Assembly (NCBI RefSeq): GCF_900102945.1
Contig: NZ_FNGI01000011.1
Location: 62,001 to 126,000 of the forward strand
DNA: 64,000 bases
Direction: 5' to 3'
From: Modicisalibacter muralis
GTDB taxonomy: Bacteria; Pseudomonadota; Gammaproteobacteria; Pseudomonadales; Halomonadaceae
A model generated the notes under the pieces. It was not told the DNA's origin. It saw only the letters and a list, made by a program, of their open reading frames with translations, and did not search any database. A program made the position numbers and the translations under genes. This document shows, piece by piece, positions 47,841-57,603 of the stretch (positions are counted from its first letter, which is position 1; the number at the start of each line of letters is the position of its first letter).

Positions 47841-47872
47841 CACGCCGGGTGTTTTCGACGATGCCCGGCGTG
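47841..47872 (+). terminator. Probable terminator after pheC
   Basis: CACGCCGGG and its exact complement around a 14-base loop, starting 20 bases after the pheC stop. The T-tract after it is poor. Confidence 0.55.
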
Positions 47873-47942
47873 GCGATATTGTTCTGAACTCCTGTGGTTC
47901 TGAATTCAAACATTAAGCACCTGCAGCTTTCACTGCTTAAGG

Positions 47943-47972
47943 TTGTCTCTCGAAAAAAGTGGCACTATAGTG
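47943..47972 (+). promoter_or_regulatory. Promoter with operator palindrome of the toxin-antitoxin pair
   Basis: TTGTCT at 47943-47948 and TATAGT at 47966-47971 are 17 bases apart. The -10 lies inside a perfect 10-bp palindrome, CACTATAGTG (47963-47972), the expected arrangement for autoregulation by a Phd/YefM antitoxin. The antitoxin starts about 30 bases downstream. Confidence 0.75.
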
Positions 47973-48004
47973 ATACTCTCAAGCACCCCCTTGGATGAAA
48001 ACCA

Positions 48005-48262
48005 ATGAGAGTCGAGCTAGTCACCAACCTCAAGCGCCAAGCCACTAAAATCCTTGCAGAATTACATACCTCAAAAGAGGCAGTTCTGATTACTGAGCAT
48101 GGCCAGCCCTCTGCCTACCTGGTCGACGTGCAAGACTATGAATTCATGCAACGCCGCCTTGAAATTCTGGAGGCTATTTCACGAGGTGAAAGAGCTATCC
48201 TGGAAGGGCGCACATATAGCCAGACAGAAGCAAAAGCGAAGCTGAGCAAATGGCTGAAGTAA
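48005..48262 (+). CDS. Antitoxin, Phd/YefM family
   Basis: 85 residues. N-terminal DNA-binding region (LVTNLKRQATKILAELHTSKEAVLITEHGQPSAYLV) typical of Phd/YefM, and a C-terminal tail that should wrap the toxin. It overlaps the toxin gene by 13 bases. Codon use is less GC-rich than the surroundings, suggesting acquisition. Confidence 0.9.
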   Translation: MRVELVTNLKRQATKILAELHTSKEAVLITEHGQPSAYLVDVQDYEFMQRRLEILEAISRGERAILEGRTYSQTEAKAKLSKWLK

Positions 48263-48561
48263 GCTGGACTGAGCCTGCGCTTGCTCAGCTGGATGAAATT
48301 GCCGAATACATCGCGCTCGAGAACCTGCCTGCGGTGAGCAGACTGGTGGTAAGGGTATTCGCGGCTGTCGACCGCCTGGAGCAGTTCCCGAGATCCGGAC
48401 GAAAGCCGCCAGAGCTTGCGGATTCGGTGTACAGAGAAATCGTCGTTTCGCCGTGTCGCGTCTTTTATCGTACAGAAAACGAGCAGGCGTTTATCCTGTA
48501 TGTAATGCGAGAGGAGCGGAAGCTCAGAGCCTGCATGCTCAATAACGGTGTGGATAGCTAA
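48250..48561 (+). CDS. Toxin, RelE/ParE superfamily
   Basis: 103 residues with the RelE/ParE pattern: VSWTEPALAQLDEIAEYIALEN, FPRSGRKPPELADSVYREIVVSPCRVFYR and a C-terminal strand with YVMREERKLR. It could be a ribosome-dependent endoribonuclease or a gyrase inhibitor; the ALAQLDEIAEYI start and the SPCRVFYR strand lean toward ParE-like. Transcribed with the antitoxin. Confidence 0.9.
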   Translation: MAEVSWTEPALAQLDEIAEYIALENLPAVSRLVVRVFAAVDRLEQFPRSGRKPPELADSVYREIVVSPCRVFYRTENEQAFILYVMREERKLRACMLNNGVDS

Positions 48562-48585
48562 TATACGGCAACTATTCCATAACTG

Positions 48586-48651
48586 CTTTCGGCCGAAACT
48601 GGCCGAAAGAAGCCCGCCACCAATTAACATGAGCCCGGCCTCAACCGGGCT
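48586..48651. terminator. Two hairpins between the toxin gene and polA
   Basis: CTTTCGGCC with its complement (48586-48609) and AGCCCGG with its complement (48632-48651), both with six-base loops. They lie between the convergent toxin and polA genes; neither has a long T-run. Confidence 0.6.
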
Positions 48652-48665
48652 AATCCCCCTAACCC

Positions 48666-51449
48666 TCAGTGCGCTTCATCCCAGTTATCCCCGACCTCAG
48701 CCTCAACGATCAGCGGCACCCTGAGCTCAGCGGCATTCTGCATGCGCTGCTTGACCGCGCCGATAAAGTCGCCGACCTGGCTCTCCTTGACCTCGAAGAC
48801 CAGTTCGTCGTGGACCTGCATGACCATCATGGCGTCGAATTCGCTCGCACCTGTCAGCGGCGTGAGCCAGGCGTCGACGTCGATCATCGCGCGCTTGATG
48901 ATGTCGGCGGCGGTGCCCTGCATCGGCGCGTTGATGGCGGTGCGCTCGGCGGCCTGGCGGCGGGCGTGCTGGCGTGAGTTGATCTCGGGCAGGTAGAGGC
49001 GCCGCCCGGATACCGTCTCGACGAAGCCGTCCTCGGCGGCCTGGGAACGGGTGTCGTTCATGAAACGCGCGACCCCGGGGTAGCGGTCGAAGTAACGGTC
49101 GATATAGGTCTGCGCCTGGCTGCGCTCGATATGCAGTTGCTTGCCCAGGCCCCAGGCGCTCATGCCGTAGATCAGCCCGAAGTTGATGGCCTTGGCGCTG
49201 CGCCGCTGGTCGGGCAGCACGCTTTCCAGCGCCACGCCGAAGACTTCGGCGGCGGTGGCGCTGTGGATATCGCGATTCTCGGCGAAGGCGTCAAGCAGGC
49301 CCTTGTCTTCGGAGAGATGCGCCATGATGCGCAGCTCGATCTGCGAGTAGTCGGCGGCAACGATGCGATAGCCGGGCCGGGCAATGAACGCCTGGCGAAT
49401 CTTGCGGCCTTCCTCGGTGCGAATCGGGATGTTCTGCAGGTTGGGATCGCTCGACGACAGTCGCCCGGTGGCGGTCACCGCCTGGTGGTAGCTGGTGTGA
49501 ATGCGCCCGGTGGCCTTGTTGACCAGCAGCGGCAGCTTGTCGGTGTAGGTCGACTTGAGCTTGGTCAGGCCGCGATGGGCCATGATCACCTTGGGCAGCG
49601 GGTAGTCCAGCGCCAGTTCTTCGAGCACTGCTTCGGCGGTCGAGGGTGCGCCCTTGGGGGTCTTCTTGAGCACCGGGATCTTCTGCTCGTCGAAGAGGAT
49701 TTCGCAGAGCTGCTTGGGCGAGCCGAGGTTGAACTCGCGCCCGGCGATTTCGAAGGCTTCCTTTTCCAGCTCGCGAATGCGCCCTTCCAGTTCCTGGCTC
49801 TGCTTGTGCAGGCGCGTTACATCGAGCGCCACACCGCCGCGCTCCATGCGCGAGAGCACCGGTATCAGCGGGCGCTCCAGGGTGTCGAGCACCTCGCTCA
49901 GGCGGCCTTCGGCCTCGACCCGGGGGCGCAGCTCACGATGCAGGCGCAGGGTCACGTCGGCATCCTCGCAGGCGTAGGGCACCGCCTGCTCCAGCGCGAT
50001 CTGGTTGAAGGTGAGCTGCTTGACGCCCTTGCCGGCGATCTCCTCGAAACTGATGGTCTTCTCGCCGAGATACTTGAGCGCCAGCGAATCCATGTCGTGA
50101 CGGGTCGCCGTGGAGTTGAGCACGTAGGATTCGAGCATGGTGTCGGTCAACGGCCCGACCACGCGAATGGCGTAGCGCGCCAGCACCGAGATATCGTATT
50201 TGAGATTCTGGCCGATCTTGCCCTTGGCGGGGTCCTCAAGCAGCGGCTTGAGCGCGGCGAGCACGGCGTTGCGGTCGAGCTGCTCGGGCGCGTCGAGGTA
50301 ATCGTGGGCGAGCGGAATGTAGGCCGCCTCGCCCGGCTCCAGCGCCAGGCCGACGCCGACGATCTCGGCTTCCATGTAGTTGAGGCTGGTGGTTTCGAGA
50401 TCAAAGCAGAACACCTCGGCGCTTTTCAGGCGCGCCAGCCACTCGTCGAATGCCGCCTGGGTGAGCAGGGTGTGGTCGTCCCGCACCGGTTTGGCCAGGG
50501 TGACGTCTTCCGGCAGCGAATCGTCATCCGCCGATGGCGTGCCGCCACTGTCCACGTCGTCGACGCCCTTGTCGCGGCCGGCGAGCAACTCGGCAAGCCA
50601 GGCCTTGAACTCCAGCTCGCGGTAGAGTTCGAGCAGTGCCTCGCGGTCGGGGTGGGCGATATCGAGATCACCGAGCCCCACCGGCAGGTTACAGTCGGTC
50701 TTGATGGTCGCGAGCTTATAGGACAGGAACGCCTGTTCGCGGTTTTCCTCGAGCTTCTTGGGTAGCGACTTGGCGCCGCGTATCGGCAGCGTGGCGACCT
50801 TGTCGAGCTCGGCATAGATGGCGTCCAGCCCGCCGACCCCTTGCAGCAGGCCCAGCGCGGTCTTGGCGCCGACGCCCGGCACGCCGGGAATGTTGTCGAC
50901 CTTGTCGCCCATCAGCGCGAGGTAGTCGATGATCAACTCCGGCGGCAGACCGAACTTGGCGTTGACGCCGGCGATGTCGAGCGTCTCGTCCTTCATGGTG
51001 TTGACCAGCGTGATATGGCCGTTGACCAGTTGCGCCATGTCCTTGTCGCCGGTCGAGATCACCGCGTTACGGCCGGCCTCGGTGGCGTGACGCGCCAGCG
51101 TGCCGATCACGTCGTCGGCCTCGACGCCTTCGACGCACAACAGTGGCAGACCCAGCGCCTTCACGCAGGCATGCAGCGGCTCGACCTGGCCGCGCAGATC
51201 GTCGGGCATCGGCGGGCGGTGCGCCTTGTATTGCTCGAACAGTTCGTCGCGAAAGGTCTTGCCCTTGGCATCGAAGACCACCGCCATGGGGCTGTTCGGG
51301 TACTGCTTGATCAGGCTCTTGAGCATGTTGAGCACGCCCTTGACCGCGCCGGTGGGCTTGCCCTGGGAGGTGGTCAGCGGCGGCAGCGCGTGAAAGGCGC
51401 GATACAGATAGGAGGAACCGTCGACGAGAACGATGGGCGTGTCGGCCAT
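48666..51449 (-). CDS. polA: DNA polymerase I
   Basis: 927 residues with all three domains: 5'-3' exonuclease (about 1-290), 3'-5' proofreading exonuclease with its first acidic pair in [10 protein letters not shown], and polymerase with motif [14 protein letters not shown], motif [15 protein letters not shown] and motif [11 protein letters not shown]. It fills gaps and removes RNA primers in repair and replication. The gene is divergent from the DUF2782 gene, an arrangement shared with Pseudomonas relatives. Confidence 0.97.
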   Translation of the reverse strand: MADTPIVLVDGSSYLYRAFHALPPLTTSQGKPTGAVKGVLNMLKSLIKQYPNSPMAVVFDAKGKTFRDELFEQYKAHRPPMPDDLRGQVEPLHACVKALGLPLLCVEGVEADDVIGTLARHATEAGRNAVISTGDKDMAQLVNGHITLVNTMKDETLDIAGVNAKFGLPPELIIDYLALMGDKVDNIPGVPGVGAKTALGLLQGVGGLDAIYAELDKVATLPIRGAKSLPKKLEENREQAFLSYKLATIKTDCNLPVGLGDLDIAHPDREALLELYRELEFKAWLAELLAGRDKGVDDVDSGGTPSADDDSLPEDVTLAKPVRDDHTLLTQAAFDEWLARLKSAEVFCFDLETTSLNYMEAEIVGVGLALEPGEAAYIPLAHDYLDAPEQLDRNAVLAALKPLLEDPAKGKIGQNLKYDISVLARYAIRVVGPLTDTMLESYVLNSTATRHDMDSLALKYLGEKTISFEEIAGKGVKQLTFNQIALEQAVPYACEDADVTLRLHRELRPRVEAEGRLSEVLDTLERPLIPVLSRMERGGVALDVTRLHKQSQELEGRIRELEKEAFEIAGREFNLGSPKQLCEILFDEQKIPVLKKTPKGAPSTAEAVLEELALDYPLPKVIMAHRGLTKLKSTYTDKLPLLVNKATGRIHTSYHQAVTATGRLSSSDPNLQNIPIRTEEGRKIRQAFIARPGYRIVAADYSQIELRIMAHLSEDKGLLDAFAENRDIHSATAAEVFGVALESVLPDQRRSAKAINFGLIYGMSAWGLGKQLHIERSQAQTYIDRYFDRYPGVARFMNDTRSQAAEDGFVETVSGRRLYLPEINSRQHARRQAAERTAINAPMQGTAADIIKRAMIDVDAWLTPLTGASEFDAMMVMQVHDELVFEVKESQVGDFIGAVKQRMQNAAELRVPLIVEAEVGDNWDEAH

Positions 51450-51610
51450 GGAGAAGGTTTCCCTGATAAGGCGAATGACGCATTGGGTATCTACCCATGA
51501 TACGCAAGCTGGCCCGAGCCGTCAGCGCCGCATGTGGGATGCAAAGCAACCGATTTTACGCATACACTGCATATACTGCGTCGGTTTTCGATGACGCCTT
51601 GGAGGTGCCT

Positions 51611-51919
51611 ATGAACGTGATTCGTCTCACTCCTGCTACTCTGCTCGCCGCGCTGCTTGCGACCATCGTGCTCAGCATGTCACTAGGCGCGGCGCCAGTC
51701 GCCGCCCAGGAAGAATCGATGGCGCCGGATATCACCGTGCGCGAGGAAGAGGACCGCACCATTCGCGAATACCGCGTCAACGGCCAGCTCTACGCCATCG
51801 AAATCCAGCCGGCGGTAGGCCCATCCTATTACCTGATCGACGAGAACGGTGACGGCGACTTCCGGCGCAGCGAAAACGCCAATATCGCCATTCCCAGCTG
51901 GGTACTGATTACCTGGTAG
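51611..51919 (+). CDS. DUF2782 domain-containing protein, exported
   Basis: 102 residues with a signal peptide (TLLAALLATIVLSMSLGAAPVAAQ) and a short beta-rich domain (ITVREEEDRTIREYRVNGQLYAIEIQP, YYLIDENGDGDFRRSEN). Function unknown. GGAGG precedes the ATG; an in-frame start at 51497 is rejected. It precedes thrB and is divergent from polA. Confidence 0.88.
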   Translation: MNVIRLTPATLLAALLATIVLSMSLGAAPVAAQEESMAPDITVREEEDRTIREYRVNGQLYAIEIQPAVGPSYYLIDENGDGDFRRSENANIAIPSWVLITW

Positions 51920-52032
51920 CCTTCATGTCAGCCAGGCCCGGCGCATGTCGGGCCATTCAATGCCGCGCCCCCCTGCAATAGCACAACACTTGCCGCTACA
52001 ATGGCGCGCTTGGCACTCAGGGCGAGAACAAT

Positions 52033-52986
52033 ATGGCTGTATTCACCCCGCTGAACGACTCTCAAGTTGCGGATTTTCTCGAGCGCTTCGATGTGGGCCG
52101 GCTGGTCGCTCTCGAAGACGTCGCCAGCGGCACCGAAAACTCCACCTTCTTCGTGACCACCGGGTGTCAGTCGCTGGTATTGACGCTGTTCGAACAGGGC
52201 GAGCACGACGAATTGCCGTTCTTCGTCGAGTTGCTCGATTATTTGGCCGACCATCGTCTGCCGGTGCCCGGGCCGGTACACGACTGCCACGGCATCGCCC
52301 TGCAAACGCTGGCCGACAAGCCGGCGCTGCTGTTTCCGCGGCTGCCCGGCAAACACCCCAAGGCGCCCAATCTGACGCAGTGTCGGGCACTCGGCGATAC
52401 GCTCGGTCGCATGCACTTCGTCTCGCAGCGTTTCGCGGGCCACCGCCCCAATCCGCGCGACCTGCACTGGCTGCTGGCCAGCCATCATCAGGTGCTGGCC
52501 TATCTGGCGCCGGACGATCAAACCCTGATGGCCGACGAGATCGACACCTATCAGGGCGTCTTCGGCGACGCCGGTGCCCTGCCCCAGGGCGCCATCCACG
52601 GCGACCTGTTTCGCGACAACACCCTGTTCGACGGCGATACGCTGGGTGGCATCATCGATTTCTACAACGGCTGCACCGGCGACCTGCTGTTCGACCTGGC
52701 CATCGTCGTCAACGACTGGGCCAGCGACGCCGATGGCAGCCTCGATCGTGAGCGCCATGACGCGCTGATCGAAGCCTATCAGGCACGCCGGCCCTTGACC
52801 GATGTCGAACGCGAGCGCTGGCCGACCATGCTACGCATGACCGCGCTGCGTTATTGGCTATCGCGCCTGCTGGTGGTGTATGTCGACCCACCGGCGCACG
52901 AACTGACGCCTCACGACCCCGAGCGGTTCCGTACGATTCTCAAGTCGCGCATCGCGCATGGGGCATTGCCTTTGCCCAGCGCCTGA
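52033..52986 (+). CDS. thrB: Homoserine kinase, ThrB type II (aminoglycoside-phosphotransferase-like fold)
   Basis: 317 residues. Opens with AVFTPLNDSQVADFLERFDVG and has the kinase-like catalytic loop AIHGDLFRDNTLFDGD followed by GIIDFYNGCTGDLLFDLAI, which carries the metal-binding Asp. It phosphorylates homoserine for threonine synthesis. This is the Pseudomonas-type enzyme, not the GHMP-kinase ThrB of E. coli. No thrA or thrC is adjacent. Confidence 0.93.
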   Translation: MAVFTPLNDSQVADFLERFDVGRLVALEDVASGTENSTFFVTTGCQSLVLTLFEQGEHDELPFFVELLDYLADHRLPVPGPVHDCHGIALQTLADKPALLFPRLPGKHPKAPNLTQCRALGDTLGRMHFVSQRFAGHRPNPRDLHWLLASHHQVLAYLAPDDQTLMADEIDTYQGVFGDAGALPQGAIHGDLFRDNTLFDGDTLGGIIDFYNGCTGDLLFDLAIVVNDWASDADGSLDRERHDALIEAYQARRPLTDVERERWPTMLRMTALRYWLSRLLVVYVDPPAHELTPHDPERFRTILKSRIAHGALPLPSA

Positions 52987-53150
52987 CCCAACGCTGGCTG
53001 TCGCTCACGGCGCTAATGCTCTTGAAGATGACTCAAGTAGCGCTGCGCAATGCCTATCTAAACAGGCAAGAGCCGATGGATTCGCATATGCTGATTGTGC
53101 GGCAGGTCGCACCACTGCCCGCATAACAAATACAAAGGGAGGAGAACGTC

Positions 53151-54479
53151 ATGGTTTCTTTCCATCGCAGCATATGCAGCCCTCGCCGTGGAGTGCCCAG
53201 GATCGCCGCCCTGGCGGGCAGTATCGCCATCGCCGGTTCGGCGATGTCTTCCGCACTGGCGCAAGAAGCGCCACCGACCATCACGCTTGGACAGATCGCG
53301 CCGTTCACCGGCTCGGCGGCGGAGTTCGGTCGCTTTTATGAGGATGCCGTCGCCCTGGCCGTGGAGCAGCTCAATACCGCCGCCGAGGAAGTCTTCGGCG
53401 GGCCGATCATCGCCAGGCACATCACCGAGGATACCAACACCCTTCCCGCGCCGGGCATCGAGGCGGCGCGCAAGCTGGTCGAGGTCGATGGCGTGGCGGC
53501 TATCGTCGGTGGCTGGTCGAGCGGCGTGACCACGGCGATCGCCGAGTCGGTGAGCATTCCGTCCGGCGTGCTGCAGGTGGCCAATGGCGCCACTTCGCCA
53601 CTCATCTCGGTACTGCCATCGGATGAGCAGGCGGACCTCATCTTCCGTACCACCTCGCCCGATACGTTACAGGGCATCGTCGCCGCGCAGTTGGCCAACG
53701 GCGAGATCATCGACGACTATAAATTCAAGACGGCCGCGACCATTTACATCAACAACCCCTACGGCCAGGGGCTGTCCAACTCCTTCACCGAATCCTTCGA
53801 ATCGCGAGGCGGCAAGGTAGTGGCGCAGGTTCCTCACCCCGAAGAGGTACAGCCGACCTATCGCTCCCAGTTGTCGACCGCCTTGGAGCAGGACCCCGAT
53901 CTGCTGATGGTGGTCAGCTATCCCGGCCACACCGCGGTTATCCTCCAGGAGACGCGCGACTTCTTCGACATGGATGAATGGCAGTTCGTGGATGGCAACA
54001 AGTCCACCGCCGTACTCGAAGCGGTCGGCGCCGAGACACTCGCCGGCAAGTACGGAACGTCGCCGGGGCAGAACCCCGCGAGCCCGGGCTACGAAAACTT
54101 CTCCAAAGCCTACGACCATCAGCGAATCCCGCCGTTCACGGCATCCGCCTACGACGCAGCCATCGCCATTGGGCTGGCCACCGCCGCAGCGATCGCCAGC
54201 GGCGAGGAGCAGTTGACCGGCGAGGTGCTGCGTGATCACCTGCGCCCGGTTTCCAACCCGCCCGGCAAGGAGATTACCGGCGGCTCCCAGGAGGCGATTA
54301 CCCAGGCCATGAAGATGATCAAGGAAGGCCAGGACATCAACTACGCCGGGGCATCCGGCGCGGTCGATTTCGACGAGCAGGGCGATGTAGTCACACCGAT
54401 CGAGGTCTGGAAATTTACCGCCGATGGCGGGGTCGAAACGGTGGAATACCAAAGCGCCGAGGAGATTCCCGAAAAGTAG
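53151..54479 (+). CDS. ABC transporter substrate-binding protein, branched-chain/amide type
   Basis: 442 residues, type I periplasmic binding fold. Signal peptide to about residue 38 (IAIAGSAMSSALA), then ITLGQIAPFTGSAAEFGRFYEDAVALAVEQLN and AIVGGWSSGVTTAIAESVSIPSGV. GGGAGGAG lies before the ATG. It faces the livMHFG-like genes tail to tail, across a terminator, and is very likely their binding protein. The ligand could be an amino acid or amide. Confidence 0.88.
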   Translation: MVSFHRSICSPRRGVPRIAALAGSIAIAGSAMSSALAQEAPPTITLGQIAPFTGSAAEFGRFYEDAVALAVEQLNTAAEEVFGGPIIARHITEDTNTLPAPGIEAARKLVEVDGVAAIVGGWSSGVTTAIAESVSIPSGVLQVANGATSPLISVLPSDEQADLIFRTTSPDTLQGIVAAQLANGEIIDDYKFKTAATIYINNPYGQGLSNSFTESFESRGGKVVAQVPHPEEVQPTYRSQLSTALEQDPDLLMVVSYPGHTAVILQETRDFFDMDEWQFVDGNKSTAVLEAVGAETLAGKYGTSPGQNPASPGYENFSKAYDHQRIPPFTASAYDAAIAIGLATAAAIASGEEQLTGEVLRDHLRPVSNPPGKEITGGSQEAITQAMKMIKEGQDINYAGASGAVDFDEQGDVVTPIEVWKFTADGGVETVEYQSAEEIPEK

Positions 54480-54498
54480 CACCAACCGGCACCAGCGC

Positions 54499-54536
54499 AA
54501 CGAGATCGGCCGCCGGAAACGGCGGCCGATCTCGTT
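54499..54536. terminator. Perfect 16-bp bidirectional terminator stem
   Basis: AACGAGATCGGCCGCC, a six-base loop GGAAAC, then the exact complement. It lies between the convergent binding-protein gene and the permease operon. Its right arm reaches the first base of the permease stop codon. Confidence 0.85.
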
Positions 54537-55762
54537 CAGGTTTTCGTTCGCGGCACCTTTTTAGGTAGCTCTCTAGGTAAGAACAGCGAAACCACCTTCT
54601 GCTCCTGGAGCAGTCCCTTGGGCCGGTAGAGCACGATCAATTCCAGCAGTATCGCCACCAGCATCCAGCGCAAATAGGGGCTGCGCGAGGCGAAATCGTC
54701 CGAGATCAGGCTGAGTAGCGGCGTAATGGCATCGGCGAGAAAGGCCGTGCCGCTCCACACCCCCCAGATGATGAACGCGCCGAGAATGGCGCCGCGATTG
54801 TTACCGCTGCCACCCAGCATCAGCATTACCCAGACCAGAAACGTCGCGAACAGCGGTCGGAAGTGGCTGTAGGAAATCGAGATGACATAGGGGCCGTACA
54901 GCGCCCCGGCGATGCCCATGATCACGCCGCCCACCACGAACGACTGCACGCGCAGCGAGGCTACGTTCTTGCCGTTCATGGCGGCGGAGGCCTCCTCCTC
55001 GCGCACGGCGCGCAGCGCCCGCCCCCAGGGCGAGCGCGAGATCCGCTCCAGGGCCACGTAGATGACCGCGACGAACACCGCGACGATGACCAGGTAAGGG
55101 AAGATATAGTCGCGTTGCGCCAGCGGCGTCAGCCAGGTGGCCAGCGAGTCGGGCAGCCAGGCACAGGCGGGATCTTCCACCAGGCAGGAAAGCGGTCTTG
55201 GGATGCCGCGCAGCGGCTGTGGGCCATTGGCCAGCCAGCGCTCGTTCTGGAAGGCCAGGCGAATGACCTCGGCGATGCCCAGGGTGGCGATGGCGAGATA
55301 ATCCTCGCGCAGCTTGAGTACCGGAATGGCGATCAGAAAGGCCACCAGCCCGGCCACGATGGCCGCCGCCAATACACCGACGAGGAACGGCATTTCCAGG
55401 CCGAATGCCTGCTTGGCGTAGTTGGCCAACAAGCCGGTGGGCATCGACATGGTGAATAGCGCCGAGGTAAAGGCACCGATCGCGAAGAAACCGGCAATGC
55501 CGAAATTCAAATGCCCGGTCAGCCCCCATTGACTATTCAGGCCCAGGCTGAGAATGGCGTAGATGCCCGCCATGATCGAAAACGACACCAGATACGCCAG
55601 AATGCCGGTCGGCAACATGGCGACCAGCAGTACGGCCACGGCAAATCCGCAAGCGGCGGCGGCGGGTATTCGTAGCGCCCAGTGCAGGCGAATCAGCCGC
55701 AGGCCGATCAGCACCAGCGGAATGGCGACAAAAATCGCTTTGACCCATTGTTCCTGTATCAA
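54536..55762 (-). CDS. livM: Branched-chain-type ABC permease (LivM-like)
   Basis: 408 residues with about nine or ten membrane helices. Family blocks are AILSLGLNSQWGLTGHLNFGIAGFF and the coupling-loop EAA-like segment SPWGRALRAVREEEASAAMNG. No ATG fits the N-terminus; a TTG at 55762 with GGGAGG nine bases upstream is the best start, six bases after the stop of the other permease. The frame is open further upstream, but that part is antisense-like sequence inside the neighbouring gene. Confidence 0.85.
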   Translation of the reverse strand: MIQEQWVKAIFVAIPLVLIGLRLIRLHWALRIPAAAACGFAVAVLLVAMLPTGILAYLVSFSIMAGIYAILSLGLNSQWGLTGHLNFGIAGFFAIGAFTSALFTMSMPTGLLANYAKQAFGLEMPFLVGVLAAAIVAGLVAFLIAIPVLKLREDYLAIATLGIAEVIRLAFQNERWLANGPQPLRGIPRPLSCLVEDPACAWLPDSLATWLTPLAQRDYIFPYLVIVAVFVAVIYVALERISRSPWGRALRAVREEEASAAMNGKNVASLRVQSFVVGGVIMGIAGALYGPYVISISYSHFRPLFATFLVWVMLMLGGSGNNRGAILGAFIIWGVWSGTAFLADAITPLLSLISDDFASRSPYLRWMLVAILLELIVLYRPKGLLQEQKVVSLFLPRELPKKVPRTKT

Positions 55763-55767
55763 GGTCG

Positions 55768-56892
55768 CTACCCTCCCGGCTTGCCGAACAGCCCTTGCGG
55801 GCGGAGTATCAGCATCACGATCATCAGGATGAAGGCGATCGCCGGACCGTAGGCCGGGTTGAGGAACGCCGCCGACATCTGCGTGACGATACCGATGATC
55901 ATGGCCCCGACCAGCGCGCCAAGCGGGCTGCCGATGCCGCCCATGATGGTCCCGGCGAACATCGGCAACAGCAGCCAGAAACCCATCTCGGGGCGTAGCT
56001 GCGAGGTCAACCCGTACATCGCGCCGCCCGCGGCGGCCAGGGCACCGCTGAGCACCCATGTCCAGGCGATCACCCGCTCGGTGTCGATGCCGCGTACCTG
56101 GGCCAGTTGCGGGTTATCCGCCGTGGCGCGCATGGCCTTGCCCATGCGGGTCCGGGTCAGCAGCAGGTAAACCAGCAATACCAGGGCCAGGGCGAGCGCG
56201 AGGATGAAGAGCTGGTCGGCCTGCACGCGCACGTTGAACGGCAGGTTCAGGGCCGGGTTGGGCCTACCCTGATAGAAGAAGTGAAAATCCGGTCCCCAGA
56301 TCATGTAAATGCCGCTACGCAGAAAGAACGCCATGCCCAGCGAGGCCATGGCGAACAACACCAAGGCGGCGTTCTGGTTCCTGAGCCGACGATAGATCAC
56401 CCGATCCACCGCCAGCGCCACCAGGCCCACCACCGGCATGGCCACGACCAGCGCGGCGAGAAACTCCCAGCCGAACGAGAACGGCCCCAGTCGCGGCCCT
56501 TCGGGCAGTACCGCCATCACCGCGAAGGCGGTATAGGCGCCGATGGCAACGAGCGCACCATGCGAGAAATTGGGAAACTTGAGGACGCCGTAAATCAGCG
56601 TGAGACCGATGCTACCCAGCGCCAGGACCCCGCCGAGCATGACGCCCCATACCGCCAGGGTCAGCAATTGTCGGGTAGCGACCGGCTGGGCGCCACCCAA
56701 CAACCACATCGCGAAGAATATCGCCACCACCAGCACGATGACGCCGACCCGGCTGTGAACGAGGGCGGTGATGCGTTTGCCCGCGCCGCGCCTTGGCGCC
56801 TCGGCCATCGCCAGGTCGTCCGTATCGTCATGTTGCGGGCTCGGCGCGCCGGCGCCGCGATCCGCCGGCCTATCGACTCCAGGTTCGCTCAT
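55768..56892 (-). CDS. livH: Branched-chain-type ABC permease (LivH-like)
   Basis: 374 residues. After an unusually long hydrophilic N-terminal extension (about 50 residues, DRPADRGAGAPSPQHDDTDDL) come about eight helices with the LivH pattern LALGSIGLTLIYGVLKFPNFSHGALVAIGAYTAF and TRMGKAMRATADNPQLAQVRGID. It lies three bases after the LivF-like stop in transcription order. Confidence 0.88.
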   Translation of the reverse strand: MSEPGVDRPADRGAGAPSPQHDDTDDLAMAEAPRRGAGKRITALVHSRVGVIVLVVAIFFAMWLLGGAQPVATRQLLTLAVWGVMLGGVLALGSIGLTLIYGVLKFPNFSHGALVAIGAYTAFAVMAVLPEGPRLGPFSFGWEFLAALVVAMPVVGLVALAVDRVIYRRLRNQNAALVLFAMASLGMAFFLRSGIYMIWGPDFHFFYQGRPNPALNLPFNVRVQADQLFILALALALVLLVYLLLTRTRMGKAMRATADNPQLAQVRGIDTERVIAWTWVLSGALAAAGGAMYGLTSQLRPEMGFWLLLPMFAGTIMGGIGSPLGALVGAMIIGIVTQMSAAFLNPAYGPAIAFILMIVMLILRPQGLFGKPGG

Positions 56893-56895
56893 CGC

Positions 56896-57603
56896 CTAGC
56901 CTCCCAGGTACAGTCGGCCAACTTCAGGGTCTTCGAGTAGCGACTTGGCCGCGCCCTCGAAACGATTTTCGCCATTGGCCAATACGTAACCCCGGTGCGC
57001 CATGCGCAGCGATTCCTGTGCATTCTGCTCGACCATCAATACGGCCACTCCCGTTGCGTTGATCGTGACGATACGCTCGAAAATCATGTCCACCAGCTTT
57101 GGCGACAGCCCCGCCGAGGGCTCGTCCAGCAGCAGCAACACCGGATTCAGCATCAGCGCGCTGCCCATCGCCACCATCTGGCGCTGGCCGCCGGACATGG
57201 TGCCGGCCTTCTGCCGACGACGCTCCTTGAGGACCGGGAAAAGCTCGTACACGCGCTCCTTGGCGGCGTCGATTTCGCGCTTCTCCAGCGTGAAGCCACC
57301 CAGCTCCAGGTTTTCCTCGACCGAGAGCGTGGTGAAGACATTGGCGACCTGCGGCACGTAACACATGCGCTGAGCGACGATCTCGAACGGGGAATAGCGC
57401 GAGATATCCCGATCGCCCAGCGTGATGCTGCCCTGCCAGGGGTGGAGCAAGCCGAACACGGCTTTCATCAGCGTGGATTTGCCGGCGCCGTTGGGGCCGA
57501 TGATCGAGACGATCTCGCCCTCGTTCACCGCGATGGAGACGTCGGTCAACACCTCCATGTCAGCGTAGCCGGTGGTAATGCTATTGACGTTCAGCAGCGG
57601 CAT
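56896..57603 (-). CDS. livF: ABC transporter ATP-binding protein (LivF-like)
   Basis: 235 residues with Walker A GPNGAGKST, signature MSGGQRQM and Walker B LLLLDEPSAGLSPKL. LivF-type features include the C-terminal ENRFEGAAKSLLEDPEVGRLYLGG. Start at 57603 overlaps the LivG-like gene by 23 bases; the longer frame to 57654 would overlap it further and is less likely. Confidence 0.92.
   Translation of the reverse strand: MPLLNVNSITTGYADMEVLTDVSIAVNEGEIVSIIGPNGAGKSTLMKAVFGLLHPWQGSITLGDRDISRYSPFEIVAQRMCYVPQVANVFTTLSVEENLELGGFTLEKREIDAAKERVYELFPVLKERRRQKAGTMSGGQRQMVAMGSALMLNPVLLLLDEPSAGLSPKLVDMIFERIVTINATGVAVLMVEQNAQESLRMAHRGYVLANGENRFEGAAKSLLEDPEVGRLYLGG

Noticed and set aside
49131-50765. 544-codon ORF antisense to polA
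   Set aside because: Shadow frame caused by high GC at third codon positions; the polA frame has full domain support.
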